The notes: generated by a model from the sequence alone, not told the origin. Shown: positions 30,901 to 39,384, counted from the stretch's first letter. The stretch: 47,508 nucleotides of DNA from an uncultured Methylobacter sp. (GCA_903832775.1 CAILCX010000067.1:1-47508), one strand, 5' to 3'. Translations and numbers: made by a program.

Positions 30901-31525
30901 GATTGATCACAGTGAACTAGCTATAAAACTCGATGCTTGGGTTATTGATCAGGCATTGCAACACATGGAGAGTTGGCTCAGTTTGGGCATGGAACTTCAA
31001 ATAAGTGTAAATGTCACTGCCCGGTCACTGCAAGCTGAGGACTTTATTCTTCAACTTTATTATGCCTTTGAGCGCTACCCTACGGTCAAACCGGCTGATT
31101 TTGAGCTGGAAATACTCGAAACTCAGGCACTACATGATTTGCATCTTACCTCCAAGGTAATCAAAGACTGTCAAACCCTGGGTATAAAGTTTGCCTTGGA
31201 CGATTTCGGTACTGGCTATTCTTCGCTTAGTTATCTCAGACATCTACCGGTAGAAACACTAAAAATCGATCAGATTTTTGTGCGAGATATGCTGGAAGAC
31301 GAAGACGCTTTAGCTATCGTGCAAGGAATCATTGGTTTAGCCAAATCTTTCCGACGACAAGTCATTGCTGAGGGTGTGGAATCAATCGAACAAGGTATTG
31401 CTCTTTTAAAAACGGGTTGCCAGCAGGTCCAAGGTTACAGTATTGCCAAGCCCATGCCCGCATCTGAGTTTGCAGGATGGTTGAAGGAATGGAAAGTACC
31501 GAAAGCATGGACCTCAAGCATTTAA
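27980..31525 (+). CDS. Dual periplasmic-binding-domain sensor with PAS, GGDEF and EAL domains
   Basis: 1181 residues. Signal peptide (about 1-25), then an NMT1/THI5-like binding domain (about 30-315: QLKWLHSFQFAGYYAAKEKGF). A second, SBP_bac_3-type binding domain follows (about 340-560: IRIGIDPDFAPYEWVDTKGN). One membrane helix lies at about 574-592, then a PAS domain (from about 610). The GGDEF domain has the intact signature RLGGDEF (GGDEF 813-817). The EAL domain has Glu953-Ala-Leu in EALIRW and the DDFGTGYSSLSYL loop. Both catalytic signatures look complete, so it may make or break c-di-GMP in answer to a periplasmic ligand. NMT1-like domains often bind pyrimidine or related small molecules; the real ligand is unknown. 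A second ATG lies at 27992. It converges on murI. Confidence 0.93.
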   Translation: MLIYMRIFRLATLFYLAFCSLPLFANSGQATEQVSLQLKWLHSFQFAGYYAAKEKGFYAEEMLDVTIQERISGVNNIDQVLKNESQYGVSDTGLLEQRLLGNPVVVLASIFQHNPLVYITLKNSGIVSPYELKGKRVMEDTYDNAPLLAMLYETGISSQQFIHLDNSFNPNDLINGKTDAMVGYLTDQVEYFKKHDIEINIIDPRNYGVDFLSDNLFTTEQEINQHPERVLRFLRASLKGWDYALKHQDELIQLILDKYNPGNRLSADHLRFEAQETVKMILPETIPIGHTDIKRFQRIADTYKQLGLVKSIDHLEGFIYGQVQTGKIDFTPAEKTWLHAHPVIRIGIDPDFAPYEWVDTKGNFLGLSSEYLSQIQQRLGVKLEIVSSKSWIETLAMAQQGKLDMLSNANKTPEREGYLLFTEPYLNTPIIIISDSNNGFIGTIVRLYGKQVTLEEGYFMEEVITRDHPKLQLIPAENIHEALTLVSRGQAHAYIGDAASANYAIKREGMLNLSFSGDTHYKSQHRMAVTKDNPELLTLLTKVLADIPQSEKENIQNRWMSLKYEPGIKTRTFLLYAIAAVLLLVFISSWNMRLRREISKKKLVEEQQRMAASVFASTQEGIMITDAYSIIIDINPAFSKVTGYSRKEVLGKKPNFLKSGLHEDNFYKTMWQTITQKGHWCGEVWNSKKNGDIFAEWLTISTVTDKQGEITHYIGTSSDITPLKEHERKLELIAHYDPLTGVPNRLLLADRMNLAFAQTKRDNCLMAIGYLDLDGFKAVNDKLGHEAGDQLLIQIAQRIKNALRDGDTIARLGGDEFVFLLLGLDKVEDCEITLHRLLETISDPILLSNQHVSVSASIGISIFPDDYKILNTQHQSKDYSVPDTLLRQADQAMYQAKQEGKNCFHIYNLELDRKLHVHREALDRIGLALENNEFELFFQPKFDMQKGIIFGAEALIRWQHPESGLLMPSDFLPLIDHSELAIKLDAWVIDQALQHMESWLSLGMELQISVNVTARSLQAEDFILQLYYAFERYPTVKPADFELEILETQALHDLHLTSKVIKDCQTLGIKFALDDFGTGYSSLSYLRHLPVETLKIDQIFVRDMLEDEDALAIVQGIIGLAKSFRRQVIAEGVESIEQGIALLKTGCQQVQGYSIAKPMPASEFAGWLKEWKVPKAWTSSI

Positions 31526-31543
31526 AGGTCTTTTGTTACAGCC

Positions 31544-32374
31544 TCAACAACAACAATTTTTGGATAATCTCCTGTCACACAAGCTGTTTAAATCTACATT
31601 CTCTTTCCATAATTGGGAGAATATAGGTTCCGCCTGAGCCAAGGAGCCACTGGTCCAGAATAGTTCGGTACCCACCTTTTTATCATTAGCCAACAGTTGC
31701 TCCACTTCAAGTCGACGGTAAAGCTCACGTGCAACAGCGGCAGCGGAATCGATCACCGCGACCGTTGGTCCTACTATTTCCTGTATCAACGACGCTAAAA
31801 ATGGATAATGCGTACAACCCAGCACAATAATATCAGCTTGCTGCTCCAACAGGGGATGAACATAACGTTCCAGCAATAAGCGGGCTGCAGGGCCTGACAG
31901 ATCACCTGCTTCCACTTGTTCAACCAATCCGGGACAAGCCTGACCCAAAATTTGCACATCGCCGCCATGCCGCGCAAATAGCTGTACAAAATTATCGCCC
32001 GCCAAAGTCCGACTGGTTGCCAGAACCCCAATAACGCCGGTCTTACTTAGAGATACCGCCGGTTTTACCGCTGGTTCCATCGCAATAATCGGCACAGAAA
32101 ATCGTGAGCGCAAAGTTGCAATCGCCGCACCGGTAGCGGTATTGCAGGCAACAACAATGGCCTTGACGTTATTGCTTATTAAAAATTCACTGATTGCAAT
32201 AGAGCGTTGTTCGATGAATTGCTGGGATTTATCGCCATAGGGCGCATGCCCGGAATCAGCGACATACAGCAAGTCTTCGCCCGGCAAGGCTCTGCGAATC
32301 TCATGAAGAACCGACAACCCCCCCACGCCCGAATCAAAAATACCGATAGGCTTTTTAGCGTTTATATTCTGCAA
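31544..32374 (-). CDS. murI: Glutamate racemase
   Basis: Makes D-glutamate for peptidoglycan. The 276 residues include IGIFDSGVGGLSVL and YVADSGHAPYG. The catalytic cysteines are Cys77 in VVACNTATG and Cys187 in LGCTHYPFL. It ends unusually in SKNCCC, three cysteines after the normal domain end. This may be neutral, since the reading frame simply runs to the next stop beside the converging sensor gene. Starts 45 bases after trpC on the same strand and may be co-transcribed with the trp genes. Confidence 0.94.
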   Translation of the reverse strand: MQNINAKKPIGIFDSGVGGLSVLHEIRRALPGEDLLYVADSGHAPYGDKSQQFIEQRSIAISEFLISNNVKAIVVACNTATGAAIATLRSRFSVPIIAMEPAVKPAVSLSKTGVIGVLATSRTLAGDNFVQLFARHGGDVQILGQACPGLVEQVEAGDLSGPAARLLLERYVHPLLEQQADIIVLGCTHYPFLASLIQEIVGPTVAVIDSAAAVARELYRRLEVEQLLANDKKVGTELFWTSGSLAQAEPIFSQLWKENVDLNSLCDRRLSKNCCC

Positions 32375-32419
32375 GGTCGCCTATCTCTAAACATTGACGA
32401 TTTGAATCCTAAAATCGAG

Positions 32420-33220
32420 TTACAAAGCAAACAGCTCTCTCATCTTTTGCCCAGGACTTTCCGCCCGCATAAACACTTCACCGACCAAGAACGTATAAAT
32501 TTCGTTATCCAACATCAACTGCACATCGTCGTGAGTATGAATGCCGCTTTCGGTGATAATTAATCGATCCGTGGGAACTTGCTCTTTTAACGCTAACGTA
32601 GTTTGCAAGGAAGTTTCAAAAGTACGCAGATTCCGGTTATTGATACCGATCAGCTTGGTGTCCAGCGTTAGTGCCCTTTGCAGTTCCTCTGCGTCATGCA
32701 CTTCAACCAAAACATCCATACCCAATTTGCTTGCAGTATCCGACAGCTCGTGCATTTGACCATCTTCCAGAGCAGCGACTATGAGTAAGATACAATCAGC
32801 CCCCAAAGCGCGGGCTTCATAAATTTGATAAGGATCGATCATAAAATCTTTTCTTAACACCGGCAGCGGACAGCGTTCTCTGACCATTTGTAGATACACT
32901 TCCGAGCCCTGAAAAAATTCTTTATCCGTTAGCACGGAAAGACAAGTCGCACCATTCATGGCGTAATCCTGACCAATGGTAATCGGATTAAAATCTTCCC
33001 TGATCACGCCTTTGCTGGGCGACGCTTTCTTTATTTCGGCAATAATGGCTGGCTTTTTAGCTAAAGCTTTGCTTTGCAATGCGTTATAAAAGCCGCGTGG
33101 AACTTCCACGCCTGAAGCGATTTCTTCCAAATTGGCAATCGTCATGCCTAATTTGCGCCGGGTAACTTCTTCGACTTTTTTATCGAGGATTTTTTTTAAA
33201 ATATCAGGTGTGTTGGTCAT
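32420..33220 (-). CDS. trpC: Indole-3-glycerol phosphate synthase
   Basis: Closes the indole ring in tryptophan synthesis. The 266-residue single-domain TIM barrel has [19 protein letters not shown] near residues 58-80, [16 protein letters not shown], and [12 protein letters not shown] toward the end. It is monofunctional, with no fused TrpF domain. Its ATG overlaps the stop of the antitoxin-like gene upstream as ATGA, so its translation is coupled to that gene rather than directly to trpD. Confidence 0.95.
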   Translation of the reverse strand: MTNTPDILKKILDKKVEEVTRRKLGMTIANLEEIASGVEVPRGFYNALQSKALAKKPAIIAEIKKASPSKGVIREDFNPITIGQDYAMNGATCLSVLTDKEFFQGSEVYLQMVRERCPLPVLRKDFMIDPYQIYEARALGADCILLIVAALEDGQMHELSDTASKLGMDVLVEVHDAEELQRALTLDTKLIGINNRNLRTFETSLQTTLALKEQVPTDRLIITESGIHTHDDVQLMLDNEIYTFLVGEVFMRAESPGQKMRELFAL

Positions 33221-33447
33221 TGTTTGGTTTCTATTTGAAGGTTTACAATTTGATTAGCAATAACTATTAATTGTCGTAAAGCATCATTCACTGTTTTATC
33301 TGTAGGAAATCGACTGGCAACATCGGCATCCAGACGAACTAAATTCACTCCTTCCCGATATTTTTCAATATATTTGCCACTTACAGCCCCCGGTAAATTC
33401 TGAAAGTCATACTCGGATTTTAATTCATCAGTTTTTGATTTGTTCAT
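33217..33447 (-). CDS. BrnA-like antitoxin
   Basis: 76-residue acidic/basic protein. Its second half ([18 protein letters not shown] then [18 protein letters not shown]) looks like the ribbon-helix-helix region of antitoxins paired with BrnT-family toxins. The start is placed at the ATG at 33447 ([15 protein letters not shown]). A longer frame reaches 33483 but would overlap the toxin more. With this start it overlaps the toxin gene by 20 bases and trpC by four. It should neutralise the toxin and repress the pair's own promoter if one exists. Family assignment rests on pattern and partner. Confidence 0.65.
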   Translation of the reverse strand: MNKSKTDELKSEYDFQNLPGAVSGKYIEKYREGVNLVRLDADVASRFPTDKTVNDALRQLIVIANQIVNLQIETKQ

Positions 33448-33709
33448 AATATTGTATTTCCCGTTTAGTTGCTTTTCGTGCACTAATAATTCTAATGCTG
33501 TTTAAGCGATACGTGTGTGATACGACCAAAATGGAACTATTCACTGAATAGACAATGATAATAAAACAATTTTCTTCTACAGAATGGTCAGGATCAGGAA
33601 AAGTAACAGACAGTTCATCAGCAAAAATACTCGTTGCTTCGTAGAAAGAAACAGAATGTTTTTTCTTGTTCCTTTCAGCTTTTATTTCGTCCCACTCAAA
33701 TTCTAACAT
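33428..33709 (-). CDS. BrnT family ribonuclease toxin
   Basis: 93-residue protein with the BrnT layout: [22 protein letters not shown] at the N-terminus (written in part: [28 protein letters not shown]). DPDHSVEE follows, then ILVVSHTYR and [17 protein letters not shown]. BrnT toxins are RelE-like RNases that stop growth by cutting RNA; the Arg and His positions of that family appear kept. The ATG lies inside the trpD coding end (seven-base overlap), and its own end overlaps the antitoxin gene. Toxin-before-antitoxin order is normal for brnTA. Confidence 0.8.
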   Translation of the reverse strand: MLEFEWDEIKAERNKKKHSVSFYEATSIFADELSVTFPDPDHSVEENCFIIIVYSVNSSILVVSHTYRLNSIRIISARKATKREIQYYEQIKN

Positions 33710-34719
33710 CCTCGGCTAAACTCAACCAGCGCCTCAAACTTGGCTTTTGCCGCGCCGCTGGCGATAAGTTGATCCGCTTTTTCTATGCCGGCAGTCAGGG
33801 TATCGGTAATATTTGCCGCATAAATCGCGGCTCCGGCGTTGAGCGCAACTATATCTCTGGCCGCTCCAGGTTTGTTATCCAGCACTGATTTTACCATCAC
33901 CAGACTGGAAACCGCACCATCGACAGCTAATTCAGCCAGACTAGCACGTTGATAGCCAAACTGTTCCGGCGTAATCGTATAACTGACAACTTCACCATTT
34001 TTAAGTTCGGCAATGCTGGAAGGGGTTGCAATGCTAATTTCATCAAGCCCATCATCGGCATTAACCACCAACACATGCTTGCTGCCCAGTTTATTCAAAG
34101 CCTGTGCCAACGGCTCTACCCACTTTTTATCGAAGACTCCGATTAATTGGTTGGGCGCACCGGCTGGATTGGATAAGGGTCCCAGGAGATTGAATAAGGT
34201 TCTGACCCCCATTTCTTTACGTGCATTGCTGGTATATTTCATCGCTCCATGATGTTTGGGTGCAAATAAAAAACCGACGCCGATTTGCGTGACGCAGTCC
34301 GCGACCTGTTCGGCGCTTAAATCCAGATTGACTCCGGCGGCTTCCAGCACGTCGGCGCTGCCGCAACTGCTCGACACCGAACGATTGCCGTGTTTAGCAA
34401 CCTGTCCGCCGGCTGCGGCAACGACAAAAGCGCAAGTAGTAGAAATATTAAAAGTATTGGCACCATCGCCGCCGGTTCCACAGGTATCAATGACATGCTT
34501 GCCTTTAATATCGACTTTGGTAGCCAATTCACGCATCACTTCGGCGGCGGCAGCAATTTCGTCGATGGTTTCGCCTTTGCAACGCAACGCAATCAAAAAA
34601 CCGCCAATTTGCGCGTCCGTAGCCTTGCCGCTCATGATTTGCCGCATCACGGAGCGCATTTGATCGGAACTAAGATTTTGTTTGTTGAGCAGGGTTTGAA
34701 GAGCTTGTTGTATGAGCAT
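33703..34719 (-). CDS. trpD: Anthranilate phosphoribosyltransferase
   Basis: Joins anthranilate to PRPP in tryptophan synthesis. The 338-residue protein has the PRPP-binding [17 protein letters not shown] near residue 79, the [19 protein letters not shown] segment, and [21 protein letters not shown] in shorter family blocks. It ends EFSRGC, with the toxin ATG inside its last codons. No trpE or trpG lies upstream; mpl precedes it. Confidence 0.95.
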   Translation of the reverse strand: MLIQQALQTLLNKQNLSSDQMRSVMRQIMSGKATDAQIGGFLIALRCKGETIDEIAAAAEVMRELATKVDIKGKHVIDTCGTGGDGANTFNISTTCAFVVAAAGGQVAKHGNRSVSSSCGSADVLEAAGVNLDLSAEQVADCVTQIGVGFLFAPKHHGAMKYTSNARKEMGVRTLFNLLGPLSNPAGAPNQLIGVFDKKWVEPLAQALNKLGSKHVLVVNADDGLDEISIATPSSIAELKNGEVVSYTITPEQFGYQRASLAELAVDGAVSSLVMVKSVLDNKPGAARDIVALNAGAAIYAANITDTLTAGIEKADQLIASGAAKAKFEALVEFSRGC

Positions 34720-34748
34720 TTGAATTAAATTTTTTAGCTTTAATATTA

Positions 34749-34820
34749 GGTAGGAGCGACTTCAGTCGCCCATAAATTAATAGATTGATTACAAATCGGG
34801 AGACTTAAGTCGCCACTACA
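34749..34820. repeat. Two REP-like units between trpD and mpl
   Basis: Unit one, GGTAGGAGCGACTTCAGTCGCC (within 34749-34770), folds with a GCGAC/GTCGC stem. Unit two (about 34797-34820), CGGGAGACTTAAGTCGCC, contains the palindrome GACTTAAGTC and overlaps the last codons of mpl. They are direct, diverged copies about 27 bases apart. Confidence 0.55.
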
Positions 34821-36168
34821 ATAATTCATCCTGCAACCGCTGATAAATACCTCCAAAGCTGCCATTGCTCATCAACACATAATGTCCGCCATAGCGTGCT
34901 TCAAATTTTAGCTTAGTGATAATTTGCTCCAGCGAAATACAAATTTCGATGTTATTCGCGTAATTTTTTAACTGGCTTAAGTCCCAATTCATTGCTTCAG
35001 GCTGATAGATGATAGCCAGATCAGCGTTACCCAGCGATTCAGCCAGCGTTTTGGTGTGTACACCCAAGCGCATGGTGTTTGAACGCGGTTCGACAATGGC
35101 AATGATCCGCTCCTCTCCTACCTGCTTGCGCAAGCCATCCAATGTCGTTTGTATCGCGGTCGGATGATGGGCAAAGTCATCATATATTGTCACTCCATTG
35201 ATGCTGGCCAGCACTTCCATACGACGCTTTACATTTTTAAACTGACTTAACGCGGTTATAGAATCCTTGGGCAAAATACCGACATGTTTTGCGGCAACTA
35301 TCGCAGACAGTGCGTTGTAAACATTGTGATCACCGGTAAGCGACCATTCGACACAACCTTGTTCAATATTTTCAAACAACACCTTAAACTGACTCCCATC
35401 GGCTTTGACCAGTTGAGCGTTCCACTGTGCTTGTGCATCAATTGATGTCTTGGCAACCGACGTCCAGCAACCCATAATTAACACGTCATTAATATTGGCA
35501 TCACCTTCCGGGTTGATAATAAGGCCCTCGCCAGGAATTGTTCTGACCAAGTGATGAAACTGTTTTTTTATCGCCTCCAGATCCGGAAAAATATCGGCAT
35601 GATCATATTCAAGATTATTGAGAATCGCGGTTCTGGGCCGGTAGTGCACAAACTTTGAACGCTTGTCGAAAAATGCAGAATCATATTCATCCGCTTCAAT
35701 GACAAAAAAATCGGACTCACCCAAACGCGCCGAAACCCCAAAATTTAACGGAATGCCGCCAATTAAAAAGCCCGGCTTGAAACCTTGCTGTTCAAGAATC
35801 CAACTGAGCATACTGGTCGTAGTAGTTTTACCGTGGGTTCCGGCAACGCCGAGCACCCATTTATCTTGCAACACATGCTCTGCCAACCATTGTGGTCCTG
35901 AGACATATCTAAGTCCCATATTAAGCACAGCCTCAACTTCTGGATTACCCCGTGACAATGCATTACCGATAATCACCAGATCAGGTTTAGGCGCCAGATT
36001 TTCTGCCCTATAACCTTCAAGTAACACAATGCCTTGCTCTTCGAGTTGTGTACTCATCGGCGGATAAACGTTTTGATCGGAACCGCTGACTTGATGCCCA
36101 AGCTGACGGGCAATCACGGCAAGCCCGCCCATAAATGTTCCGCAAATGCCTAAAATGTGAATATGCAA
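34816..36168 (-). CDS. mpl: UDP-N-acetylmuramate:L-alanyl-gamma-D-glutamyl-meso-diaminopimelate ligase
   Basis: Recycles cell-wall tripeptide by joining it to UDP-MurNAc. The 450-residue Mur ligase starts MHIHILGICGTFMGGLAVIA (a MurC-like Rossmann motif with the Mpl-specific CGTFMGG). It has the ATP loop GTHGKTT at 110-116, DEYDSAFFDKRSKF, and VEPRSNTMRLGVH. These features separate Mpl from MurC. Its stop lies inside a REP-like unit. Confidence 0.95.
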   Translation of the reverse strand: MHIHILGICGTFMGGLAVIARQLGHQVSGSDQNVYPPMSTQLEEQGIVLLEGYRAENLAPKPDLVIIGNALSRGNPEVEAVLNMGLRYVSGPQWLAEHVLQDKWVLGVAGTHGKTTTTSMLSWILEQQGFKPGFLIGGIPLNFGVSARLGESDFFVIEADEYDSAFFDKRSKFVHYRPRTAILNNLEYDHADIFPDLEAIKKQFHHLVRTIPGEGLIINPEGDANINDVLIMGCWTSVAKTSIDAQAQWNAQLVKADGSQFKVLFENIEQGCVEWSLTGDHNVYNALSAIVAAKHVGILPKDSITALSQFKNVKRRMEVLASINGVTIYDDFAHHPTAIQTTLDGLRKQVGEERIIAIVEPRSNTMRLGVHTKTLAESLGNADLAIIYQPEAMNWDLSQLKNYANNIEICISLEQIITKLKFEARYGGHYVLMSNGSFGGIYQRLQDELL

Positions 36169-36189
36169 TGATTTGTCCTTTAATTATAT

Positions 36190-36765
36190 TTATTTTTTAA
36201 CAGGCAATTTAGTACCCGGTTTTTCTACAGGCTTCTCTGCAGGTTTGGTACCTGTTTTATCGCCAGGCTTACCATCAACACCTTCTTTAGGTGCGGTCTG
36301 CTCTTCTATCGGAACTTCCGCCTCTTCTTTTGCCCCGGCTTTTTCAAGAATTTTGATGACTGCTTCATGAGCGGTTTTTTTTGCTCTACCCATTACCGTT
36401 ACTTTCTGTTTATCCAATGCATTAACATCAGCTCCCGCAGCAATCAAAGAATTAACAATATCTTCATTACCAAAAACAAAAGCATCCATTAACGCTGTCG
36501 TTCCGGAATTATCAGCAAGACTCACATCAGCGCCATAGGCCAACAGCGCTTTAACAATAAGTACATTGCCTTTGAAACTTGCGGCCATCAAAGCGGTACG
36601 ACCACTCGCGGTTTTGCTGTTAACATCAATTCCTTGTGCCAACAGAGCCTCGGTTCTATCAAGCTTACCTGACATTGCCGCAGCAAATAAATCCTTACCA
36701 TCTTCCGCATAAGCCGGCTGAAACAAAGCCAGTAACAGAATTAAAAAGCCATCTTTATATTTCAT
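36190..36765 (-). CDS. Secreted ankyrin-repeat protein
   Basis: 191 residues: signal peptide 1-20 (cleavage at AYA), then about four ankyrin repeats from residue 24 to 150 (GRTALMAASFKGN, TTALMDAFVFGNEDIVNSLI, GADVNALDKQK). A low-complexity tail rich in Lys, Pro, Glu and Thr (KPAEKPVEKPGTK) runs to the end. Likely periplasmic and protein-binding. Similar small periplasmic ankyrin proteins exist in many proteobacteria with no fixed role. The tail carries short KPxEKP-like repeats that could vary in number between strains. Divergent from apaG. Confidence 0.82.
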   Translation of the reverse strand: MKYKDGFLILLLALFQPAYAEDGKDLFAAAMSGKLDRTEALLAQGIDVNSKTASGRTALMAASFKGNVLIVKALLAYGADVSLADNSGTTALMDAFVFGNEDIVNSLIAAGADVNALDKQKVTVMGRAKKTAHEAVIKILEKAGAKEEAEVPIEEQTAPKEGVDGKPGDKTGTKPAEKPVEKPGTKLPVKK

Positions 36766-36836
36766 ACTTAATAGTTGCTTGCGTTTAATGAGAAGTTACG
36801 ATGAAATAATCAACATATTACCTATATGATCTAATA

Positions 36837-37214
36837 ATGAACGAAAAAAACAAAATAATAGTTGAGGCCACGCCTCTTTTCATTGAAGCACAGTCTTCTC
36901 CTGATGAGGATCGCTATGTCTTCGCGTATACCATCACCATCACTAATGTTGGTACATTTCCGGCAAAACTGCTGCAGCGCCATTGGCTAATTACCGATTC
37001 CAATGGCAAAATTCAGGAAGTCCGGGGAGACGGTGTTATAGGCGAACATCCTTACCTTAAGCCCGGAGAATCTTTTCGTTACACCAGCGGTGCAATGATA
37101 GCAACACCTGTCGGTACCATGCAGGGCGTTTATACTATGCATTCAGATGATGGAAATAATTTCAACGCGGATATCCCACGATTTACCTTATCAATCCCCA
37201 GAACTTTGCATTAA
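36837..37214 (+). CDS. apaG: ApaG protein
   Basis: 125-residue fibronectin-III-like beta sandwich protein. It has YVFAYTITITNVG, the LLQRHWLITDSNGKIQEVRG block and GVIGEHPYLKPGESFRYTSG, all close to the family. Two bases separate it from apaH, so they are co-transcribed. The biochemical function in bacteria is unsettled. The ksgA gene that usually precedes apaG is missing here. Confidence 0.94.
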   Translation: MNEKNKIIVEATPLFIEAQSSPDEDRYVFAYTITITNVGTFPAKLLQRHWLITDSNGKIQEVRGDGVIGEHPYLKPGESFRYTSGAMIATPVGTMQGVYTMHSDDGNNFNADIPRFTLSIPRTLH

Positions 37215-37216
37215 CA

Positions 37217-38062
37217 ATGTCTATTTATGCTATTGGTGATATTCAAGGCTGTTTTGATGATTTATTAAGGCTCCTGGATACTATTTCTTTTAATGAAAAC
37301 TCCGACCAGCTTTGGTTTGCGGGTGATTTGGTCAATCGTGGTCCAAAATCGCTGGAAACCTTACGTTTTGTTAAATCGTTAGGGGATTCTGCTATTACCG
37401 TTCTTGGTAACCATGATCTCCATTTATTAGCGGCCTCATGTGCTTCAAAAATAGCCAATAAAAAAGATTCACTACTGCCGATATTGGAAGCACCGGACAG
37501 GGATGAGTTAATCCATTGGCTAAGGCATAGGCCACTATTTCATTTTAACGATGATTTTTGCATGATCCATGCAGGCCTTCCGCCTCAATGGGATTTAAAA
37601 AAGACCAAAAAACTGGCTTTTCAAGCAGAACAAGCACTACAAGATCCGAATTATCAGGTTTTTTTAAAACAGATGTACGGTAACAAGCCCAATATCTGGT
37701 CCTCAAGTTTGAAAGGCGTTGAGCGACTGCGTTTCATCATTAATTGTTTTACCCGTATGCGTTATTGCGATGTTAACGGTAGACTGGATTTTGTTCAAAG
37801 CGGACCTCTAGGCTCACAACCCAAACATCTGCTTCCCTGGTTTTCCGTGCCCAAACGCAAAAACGCAGACATGCGGATTATCTTTGGTCACTGGTCTTCT
37901 TTGGGCTTTTACGAGGGAGCAAACTGCTACGGGATTGATACTGGTTGTATTTGGGGCGGTCAACTAACCGCCTTAAGACTGGATGAGTCGGTGCAACGTT
38001 TTAGCATTGAATGCCCTGAAGCCAAAAAACCCGTTAAAAATTATCTGGCTATAACCGGTTAG
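37217..38062 (+). CDS. apaH: Diadenosine tetraphosphatase (symmetrical)
   Basis: Hydrolyses Ap4A to two ADP and removes dinucleotide-type RNA caps. The 281-residue calcineurin-like metallophosphoesterase has YAIGDIQGCFDDL, FAGDLVNRGPKSLETL and VLGNHDLHLLA near the N-terminus, then FGHWSSLGFY and GIDTGCIWGGQLTALRL near the end. All metal ligands appear present. Its last 14 bases overlap the end of folA on the other strand. Confidence 0.95.
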   Translation: MSIYAIGDIQGCFDDLLRLLDTISFNENSDQLWFAGDLVNRGPKSLETLRFVKSLGDSAITVLGNHDLHLLAASCASKIANKKDSLLPILEAPDRDELIHWLRHRPLFHFNDDFCMIHAGLPPQWDLKKTKKLAFQAEQALQDPNYQVFLKQMYGNKPNIWSSSLKGVERLRFIINCFTRMRYCDVNGRLDFVQSGPLGSQPKHLLPWFSVPKRKNADMRIIFGHWSSLGFYEGANCYGIDTGCIWGGQLTALRLDESVQRFSIECPEAKKPVKNYLAITG

Positions 38063-38561
38063 GCCTGTTTAACTTTTCAAGCTTTAAAAAACTATAGCTG
38101 AAGGTAACATCAGAATCGTCGTGAACATCTTCACGCTCCACTTCAATCCACTCGGCATCATTAAGCTCGGGAAAAAACGTATCCCCCTCAAACTCCTGAT
38201 GGATTTTGGTAAGATAGAGTGTATCGGCAACTGGCAACATCGACTTGTAAAAATCCGAGCCACCAATTACAAAAACTTCATTAGCTGCCCCACAATTTTC
38301 AAGCGCCTTATTAATCTCATTAAAAACCAGACAACCGGTTTCTGCTAAAGCTTGATACGCCGGATTTCTGCTGATAATGATATTGGTGCGTCCTGGCAAT
38401 GGCCGGCCAATCGACTCATAGGTTTTTCTTCCCATCAAAATGGGCGATCCCATGGTTATTTTTTTAAACTTTTTAAGATCAGCCGATAAATGCCAGGGCA
38501 TTTGATTATTCAATCCAATAGCCCGATTACTGGCCATCGCTACGATTAAGGAAATTTTCAT
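38049..38561 (-). CDS. folA: Dihydrofolate reductase
   Basis: Regenerates tetrahydrofolate, needed after ThyA. The 170 residues begin MKISLIVAMASNRAIGLNNQ and include MPWHLSADLKKFKKITMG and MGRKTYESIGRPLPGRTNI. FVIGGSDFYKSMLPVADTLY and the C-terminal YSFLKLEK follow. Length is slightly above E. coli FolA (159). Convergent and 3'-overlapping with apaH. Confidence 0.95.
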   Translation of the reverse strand: MKISLIVAMASNRAIGLNNQMPWHLSADLKKFKKITMGSPILMGRKTYESIGRPLPGRTNIIISRNPAYQALAETGCLVFNEINKALENCGAANEVFVIGGSDFYKSMLPVADTLYLTKIHQEFEGDTFFPELNDAEWIEVEREDVHDDSDVTFSYSFLKLEKLNRPNRL

Positions 38562-38713
38562 TTAAATTCAATATTCTTTAAGCTTCAAGAGCTTCTAGCA
38601 CCATAATTTGCTAATGCCCGTTATTTAAATGCCTATTACATAGATCATAGCCACTGGGTGCAACTTATTTATATTATTGAGGACTTTCTTTGTAGCATTA
38701 TCATCAGCCAAAA

Positions 38714-39100
38714 CTAAATAAATGCCATTAAAGCTTCCTGCGATGGTGCAAGTGCGGGGACTTGTTTCGCTTGAGCAGCTATGACGCTTTCTCTAATGGC
38801 CACCGATGTATTCGCGGCATTATTGCTATCTCCAGAATAACTGGCGGTAATCGTATCCACTCCAATTGAAGTTAATCCTGTCGTAGTCAATACACCAATC
38901 CCGTTGACTAAAGTAACCGGTGTTCCCAACACCAAACCGTTACTATAGAACTGGACTCTACCAGTGGGACTAACACCGGTCACTGTCGCAGTCAGAATGA
39001 GACTTTGACCAGTTGTAACGGAAGCTGAAGACACCGTAACTGTAATCGTGGCAGCAGCAATAACGGTTTCGTTCAATGCGACTGCATACCACTCTTTATC
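38714..39100 (-). pseudogene. Remnant of a surface protein with an Ig-like (Big_3_5) repeat
   Basis: The frame reads one Ig-like repeat: VSSASVTTGQSLILTATVTG, GRVQFYSNGLVLGTPV, then DTITASYSGDSNNAANTSVA. A stretch VPALAPSQEALMAFI before the stop looks like the start of a C-terminal sorting helix. There is no credible start: only a TTG at 39076, while protein-like sequence (DKEWYAVALNET) continues upstream until a TAA. Proteins of this kind are usually much longer, secreted and multi-repeat. It is most likely the 3' piece of a broken gene, with the helix also cut. Confidence 0.55.
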
Positions 39101-39384
39101 TTACTGAATTTATTGACATTTTATAAAAATCACATAATTATAATTATTGATGTGTATTATCTTCAATAACTCATATAGATTAGAATCAATAGGGAATAAT
39201 ATATATCAAGAAACTCAATCTTTAATTAACGTTGATTTATCGGCGTAAACATTTACACATTCGATATTATTTTTTAGTTACAATTTTGTGTCATGTATTA
39301 CATTGATATTCTATTTAAAGCCTGCATTTTCTATGTCACCTGCACTTCACAGGTTCATTTTTATTGAGCGTCTTCCTAATTCTG

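Noticed and set aside
31544-31570. Cys-rich MurI tail as a metal site
   Set aside because: Three Cys from a short AC-rich repeat at the frame end are more likely chance read-on to the stop codon.
33095-33111. GCGTGGAACTTCCACGC palindrome in trpC, similar to parS
   Set aside because: The half-sites are in reversed order (GTGGAA.TTCCAC rather than TTCCACGTGGAA) and it lies in conserved coding sequence.
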